Under the pieces are notes generated by a model. The model saw only the letters and a list, made by a program, of their open reading frames with translations, was not told where the DNA came from and did no database searches. DNA of 38,617 nucleotides from Phycisphaerales bacterium. GTDB lineage: Bacteria > Planctomycetota > Phycisphaerae > Phycisphaerales > UBA1924. This document shows positions 35,232 through 38,617 of the stretch, piece by piece. Numbering within the stretch: the stretch's first letter is position 1; the number at the start of each line of letters is the position of its first letter. The position numbers were made by a program, and so were the translations under genes. The stretch covers positions 1 to 38,617 of the forward strand of contig REET01000128.1 in NCBI GenBank assembly GCA_007694925.1. The letters run 5' to 3'.

Positions 35232-36887
35232 ATGCGTCTCCGCCTGCCCCGCAGACTTTCGCTGGCCAACAAGTGCCTCCTGCTCTTCGGCGGGGCGGTG
35301 GTGCTGATCGTGCTGGCCGCCCTGGCGCCGCCCTGGCTGCGGATGAACGCCCTGGTCGAGGACCGCCAGCGGGAGCTGCTCCGCCAGAAGATGGACACCT
35401 GGCAGCGCCTGGACGCTCGGGCGGTCGAGCAGGGGGCGCCCCGCACCATCGACGAGCGGGGGACCGTCGAGCACGGGGGGATCCGCGTGCGGCGGATGAC
35501 CATCGAGGAGGCGGAGGCGGCCGCCGAAGAAGACCCTCGGCACGCGCGGGCCCTGCGCTATTTCGAGGAGGACCCGATCCGGCGCGAGCGGATGTGGTCG
35601 AACTGGGACGGGATCGTGCGGGTGTACAGCTACTACAGGGCCGTCGGACCCGCCGAGGGGGGGCAGCGTCTGGCGGGCCTGATGGTCATCGAGCAACGCT
35701 CCGACGACACCGCGACGGCGCTCGTCGTCAACACCGTCTACCAGCTCAGCGCCGGGCTGGTGGTGCTCGCGCCGGCGATCGTCGTCTTCTACCTCATCAC
35801 GCACAAGCTCGTGCTCGGCCCCGTGCGCCAGCTCCGCGAGACGGCCGAGAAGGTCAAGGGCGGCGATCTGCACACACGCTCGGACATCCGCACCGGCGAC
35901 GAGTACCAGGAACTCGCCGAGGCCTTCAACAGCATGCTCAGCGAGCTCCAGACGGCCCACGACCAGCAGCGGTCGGTCAACCGGGCGCTCGACCTCAAGC
36001 TCAACGAGCTCGCCCAGGCCAACAGCGTGCTGTACGAGGCCAACCGCCTGAAAGCCGACTTCCTCGCCAATGTCAGCCACGAGCTGCGCACGCCGCTGAA
36101 CTCGATCATCGGCTTCGCCGAGCTCCTCCAGGACATCGCCCGCCAGGAGGCCCAGGACAACCCCGAGAACACGCACACCGCCAAGAGGCTTCGGTACCTC
36201 TCGAACATCGTCGACGCGGGCAAGGGACTCCTCGAGATGATCGAGAGCCTGCTGGAGATGGCCAAGATCGAGGCCGGCCGCATCGAGCTGCGCTTCGAGC
36301 CGCTGGTCTTGCGTGAGGCGTGCGAGACGCTGGCGGCGCTAATCCATCCCCAGGCGTCGCGCAAGGGGATCGAGGTGATCGTGGATGTGCCGCGGGAGCT
36401 GCCGGTGATCCGGACCGACGCCAAAAGGTTCCAGCAGATCATCTTCAACTTCCTCAGCAACGCGGTGAAGTTCATCGAGCCCGCCGAGCGGACCGGACGC
36501 CCGGGGCGGATCACGGTGCGGGCCGAGCGGCTGATCGCCGCGAGCGCCGGGGACGCCGACGCGGTCCGGATCTCGGTGATCGACACCGGCCCGGGCATCC
36601 CGCCCGAGGAGCAGGCCAGGATCTTCGAGAAGTTCCACCAGGTCGAGACCGGGCACACGCGCGAGCACCGCGGCACGGGCCTTGGCCTGGCGATCGCCAG
36701 AGAATTGGCGACGATCCTGCAGGGGGAGATCCAGGTCGACTCGGCGGTGGGCCAGGGCTCGATGTTCAGCCTGATCGTCCCGATCCGGCCCGACGAGACC
36801 CGCGTGCGGGAGACCAGGCTCGAAAAGGCCTTCCGCGCCTCGCTCGCCTCAGGACGCTCCCCGCGGACCTTGGTCTCGGGCGATTGA
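35232..36887 (+). CDS. Membrane sensor histidine kinase (HAMP, HisKA, HATPase_c)
   Basis: Two TMs, HAMP (LGPVRQLRETAEKVKGGDLHTRSDIRTGDEYQELAEAFNSML), FLANVSHELRTPLNSIIGFAELL, NFLSNAVKF, DTGPGIPPEEQARIFEKF, GTGLGLAIARELA. Confidence 0.95.
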   Translation: MRLRLPRRLSLANKCLLLFGGAVVLIVLAALAPPWLRMNALVEDRQRELLRQKMDTWQRLDARAVEQGAPRTIDERGTVEHGGIRVRRMTIEEAEAAAEEDPRHARALRYFEEDPIRRERMWSNWDGIVRVYSYYRAVGPAEGGQRLAGLMVIEQRSDDTATALVVNTVYQLSAGLVVLAPAIVVFYLITHKLVLGPVRQLRETAEKVKGGDLHTRSDIRTGDEYQELAEAFNSMLSELQTAHDQQRSVNRALDLKLNELAQANSVLYEANRLKADFLANVSHELRTPLNSIIGFAELLQDIARQEAQDNPENTHTAKRLRYLSNIVDAGKGLLEMIESLLEMAKIEAGRIELRFEPLVLREACETLAALIHPQASRKGIEVIVDVPRELPVIRTDAKRFQQIIFNFLSNAVKFIEPAERTGRPGRITVRAERLIAASAGDADAVRISVIDTGPGIPPEEQARIFEKFHQVETGHTREHRGTGLGLAIARELATILQGEIQVDSAVGQGSMFSLIVPIRPDETRVRETRLEKAFRASLASGRSPRTLVSGD

Positions 36888-36933
36888 ATCACGCGGCAGG
36901 CGTCGGCGGCTTCCTAGACTCCCGGCCCAACCC

Positions 36934-37428
36934 ATGGCCAGGAAGAAGAAAAAACAGGGCACCGGCACGCCGACGATCGAGAACCGTCGCGCACGCTACG
37001 ACTACGAGATCGGCGAGACGCTGGAGGTCGGCATCGTGCTGACCGGCTCGGAGGTCAAGAGCGTCCGCGACGGGAAGGTGTCGCTGCAGGAGGGGTATGT
37101 GCGCGTCAACCCGCGCGTGCCGAGGCTGATCCTGGTGGGGGTGAACATCGCCGAGTACCAGCCCGCCGGCCCGGCCAACCACAAGCCGGTGCACGACCGG
37201 ATCCTGCTCGCCCACAACCGCGAGATCGACAAGTTCGCCAGTGCCGTCGAGCAGAAGGGGGCGACGATCGTGCCCCTGAAGATGTTCTTCAACGACGACG
37301 GACGCATCAAGCTCAAGATCGGCGTCGGCGTGGGGCGGGGCCAGTCCGACAAACGCCGCGCCATCGGCGAGCGGGAGGCCAGGCGCGACATCGAGCGGGC
37401 GATGGCCCGGGGCCGCATCGGGCGTTGA
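36934..37428 (+). CDS. smpB: SsrA-binding protein
   Basis: IENRRARYDYEIGETLEVGIVLTGSEVKSVRDGKVSLQEGYVRV...HNREIDKFASAVEQKGATIVPLKMFFNDDGRIKLKIGVGVGRGQSDKR. Confidence 0.97.
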   Translation: MARKKKKQGTGTPTIENRRARYDYEIGETLEVGIVLTGSEVKSVRDGKVSLQEGYVRVNPRVPRLILVGVNIAEYQPAGPANHKPVHDRILLAHNREIDKFASAVEQKGATIVPLKMFFNDDGRIKLKIGVGVGRGQSDKRRAIGEREARRDIERAMARGRIGR

Positions 37429-37441
37429 GCCCGGACCGCAT

Positions 37442-38617
37442 CTACGCCCCGGCGGGTTCCAGCCTGCCCAGCGTGCACTTGTCCAGCGGGAACGCGTCGA
37501 GCGTTTCGCGCAGATCAGCGAGCGTGACGCGGTTGATCCGGTCGAGCTCGACCTCCAGCGGCAGGTACTCGCCGAGATACGCCCACATCCGCCCGAGCCG
37601 CTGCATGCGGTCGGCGGGCCTCTCGCCCCCGATCGTGACGGTCGTGGCGAAGCGGGCGCGGAGGCGGGCGAGGTCGTCCTCGTTCAGAGAGTCCCGCAGG
37701 CCGGCGATCTCACGCTGCATCGTCGCCCAGATCTCGTCGGCCCGTTCGGGGGCGCCCGTCGCGTAGAAGTAGTACGCCCCGCACCCGTCGTGGGGGTCCG
37801 AACCGGCCACCGCCTGCTCGGCGATCCCCGTCTCGACCAGCGCCCAGTGCAGGCGGCTGTTGTCCGGCCCGCCCAGGATCTGCCCGAGCAGCGCCGCGGC
37901 GTAGCGACGGTCGTCGTCCATCGCCGGCCCGTCGGCGAACGCCAGCAGGTGCGTCCGGTTCACGCGGTCGGACTTCTCGACGAACGACTCGCAGGCGACG
38001 GGCGGGCGGCTGTTGTCGCGCGCGGGCTTGGTCCGCTGCCACGACGCGCACAGCGACTGGATCTGGTCGCACGCGCTGTCAAAGTCCACACGCCCGGCGA
38101 GGGAGACGACCGTGTTGTCGGCCGAGTAGCGAGCGGTGAAGTAGCCGAGCATCTGGTCGCGGGTCAGCGCCGCGATGCTCTCGACCGACCCGAGCACGCG
38201 GTGGCCCATCGGGTGCCCCGCGTAGTGGCGGCGCATCGTCTCCTCGTAGACGACCCAGAAGGGGTCGTCCTTGTACATCGCGATCTCTTCGAGGATGACC
38301 TGTTTCTCGGTGTCGAAGTCGCTCTGGCGGAGGGCGGGGCGCATCATCTTCGACAACAGCTCGATGTTCTTCTCCATCGCCTCGGGCAGGACATGGGCGT
38401 AGAAGCAGGTGATCTCGTGGCTGGTGTAGGCGTTGTTGCGGGCGCCGATCTCGTCAAACCCCCGGTTGATGTCCTCGGCCGAGAGCTCCTCGGTCCCCTT
38501 GAACATCATGTGCTCGAGGAAGTGGCTGACGCCCTCGATCTCGTTGGGCTCGTCTCGCCCGCCGGTCTTGACGAAGAAGCCCGCGCCCGCGGACTCGGCC
38601 GCCGCGTCGGTCTCGGC
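37442..38617 (-). CDS. M16-family zinc metallopeptidase, N-terminus truncated by window edge
   Basis: Frame stays open to 38617; own translation of the edge gives AETDAAAESAGAGFFVKTGGRDEPNEIEGVSHFLEHMMFKGTEEL with HxxEH. Confidence 0.94.
   Translation of the reverse strand, partial: AETDAAAESAGAGFFVKTGGRDEPNEIEGVSHFLEHMMFKGTEELSAEDINRGFDEIGARNNAYTSHEITCFYAHVLPEAMEKNIELLSKMMRPALRQSDFDTEKQVILEEIAMYKDDPFWVVYEETMRRHYAGHPMGHRVLGSVESIAALTRDQMLGYFTARYSADNTVVSLAGRVDFDSACDQIQSLCASWQRTKPARDNSRPPVACESFVEKSDRVNRTHLLAFADGPAMDDDRRYAAALLGQILGGPDNSRLHWALVETGIAEQAVAGSDPHDGCGAYYFYATGAPERADEIWATMQREIAGLRDSLNEDDLARLRARFATTVTIGGERPADRMQRLGRMWAYLGEYLPLEVELDRINRVTLADLRETLDAFPLDKCTLGRLEPAGA

Noticed and set aside
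36934-37428. tmRNA gene (ssrA) next to smpB
   Set aside because: No tmRNA-like acceptor/TYC sequence seen; smpB is followed immediately by the convergent M16 gene.
1-38617. CRISPR arrays, IS elements, prophage genes, tRNA/rRNA genes
   Set aside because: No regularly spaced repeats, transposase/integrase translations, or recognisable structural RNA sequence found by reading; tRNAscan/Infernal was not run.

Overview
GC-rich chromosomal window whose gene content is most like Planctomycetes/Phycisphaerae (inference from protein style; no search was run). I call about 36 CDS. Housekeeping genes include fliD (partial), frr, pyrH, rpmI, rplT, miaB, smpB, sppA and an M16 peptidase (partial). Accessory genes include two divergent ECF sigma/anti-sigma loci, an ACR3-type arsenite transporter cassette, a sirtuin plus two-photolyase cluster, a MoxR/CDGSH pair and an orphan histidine kinase. 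The most interesting locus is a tightly overlapping eight-gene operon (about 11678-21971). It encodes a membrane-anchored vWA protein whose single N-terminal TM helix looks like a TolA/TonB energy-coupling helix, an ExbB/TolQ proton channel, two different ExbD/TolR proteins, and four large, mostly periplasmic or helical uncharacterised proteins. I propose it as an undescribed proton-motive-force-driven envelope machine. Other notable items are a long near-perfect inverted repeat (33241-33357), an anti-sigma-like protein with a duplicated cytosolic domain and an H-X10-DG pseudopilin-like C-terminus, a zinc-ligand-less sirtuin, and a recurrent TAGACT-type promoter motif. No tRNA, rRNA, CRISPR array, IS element or prophage was recognised.
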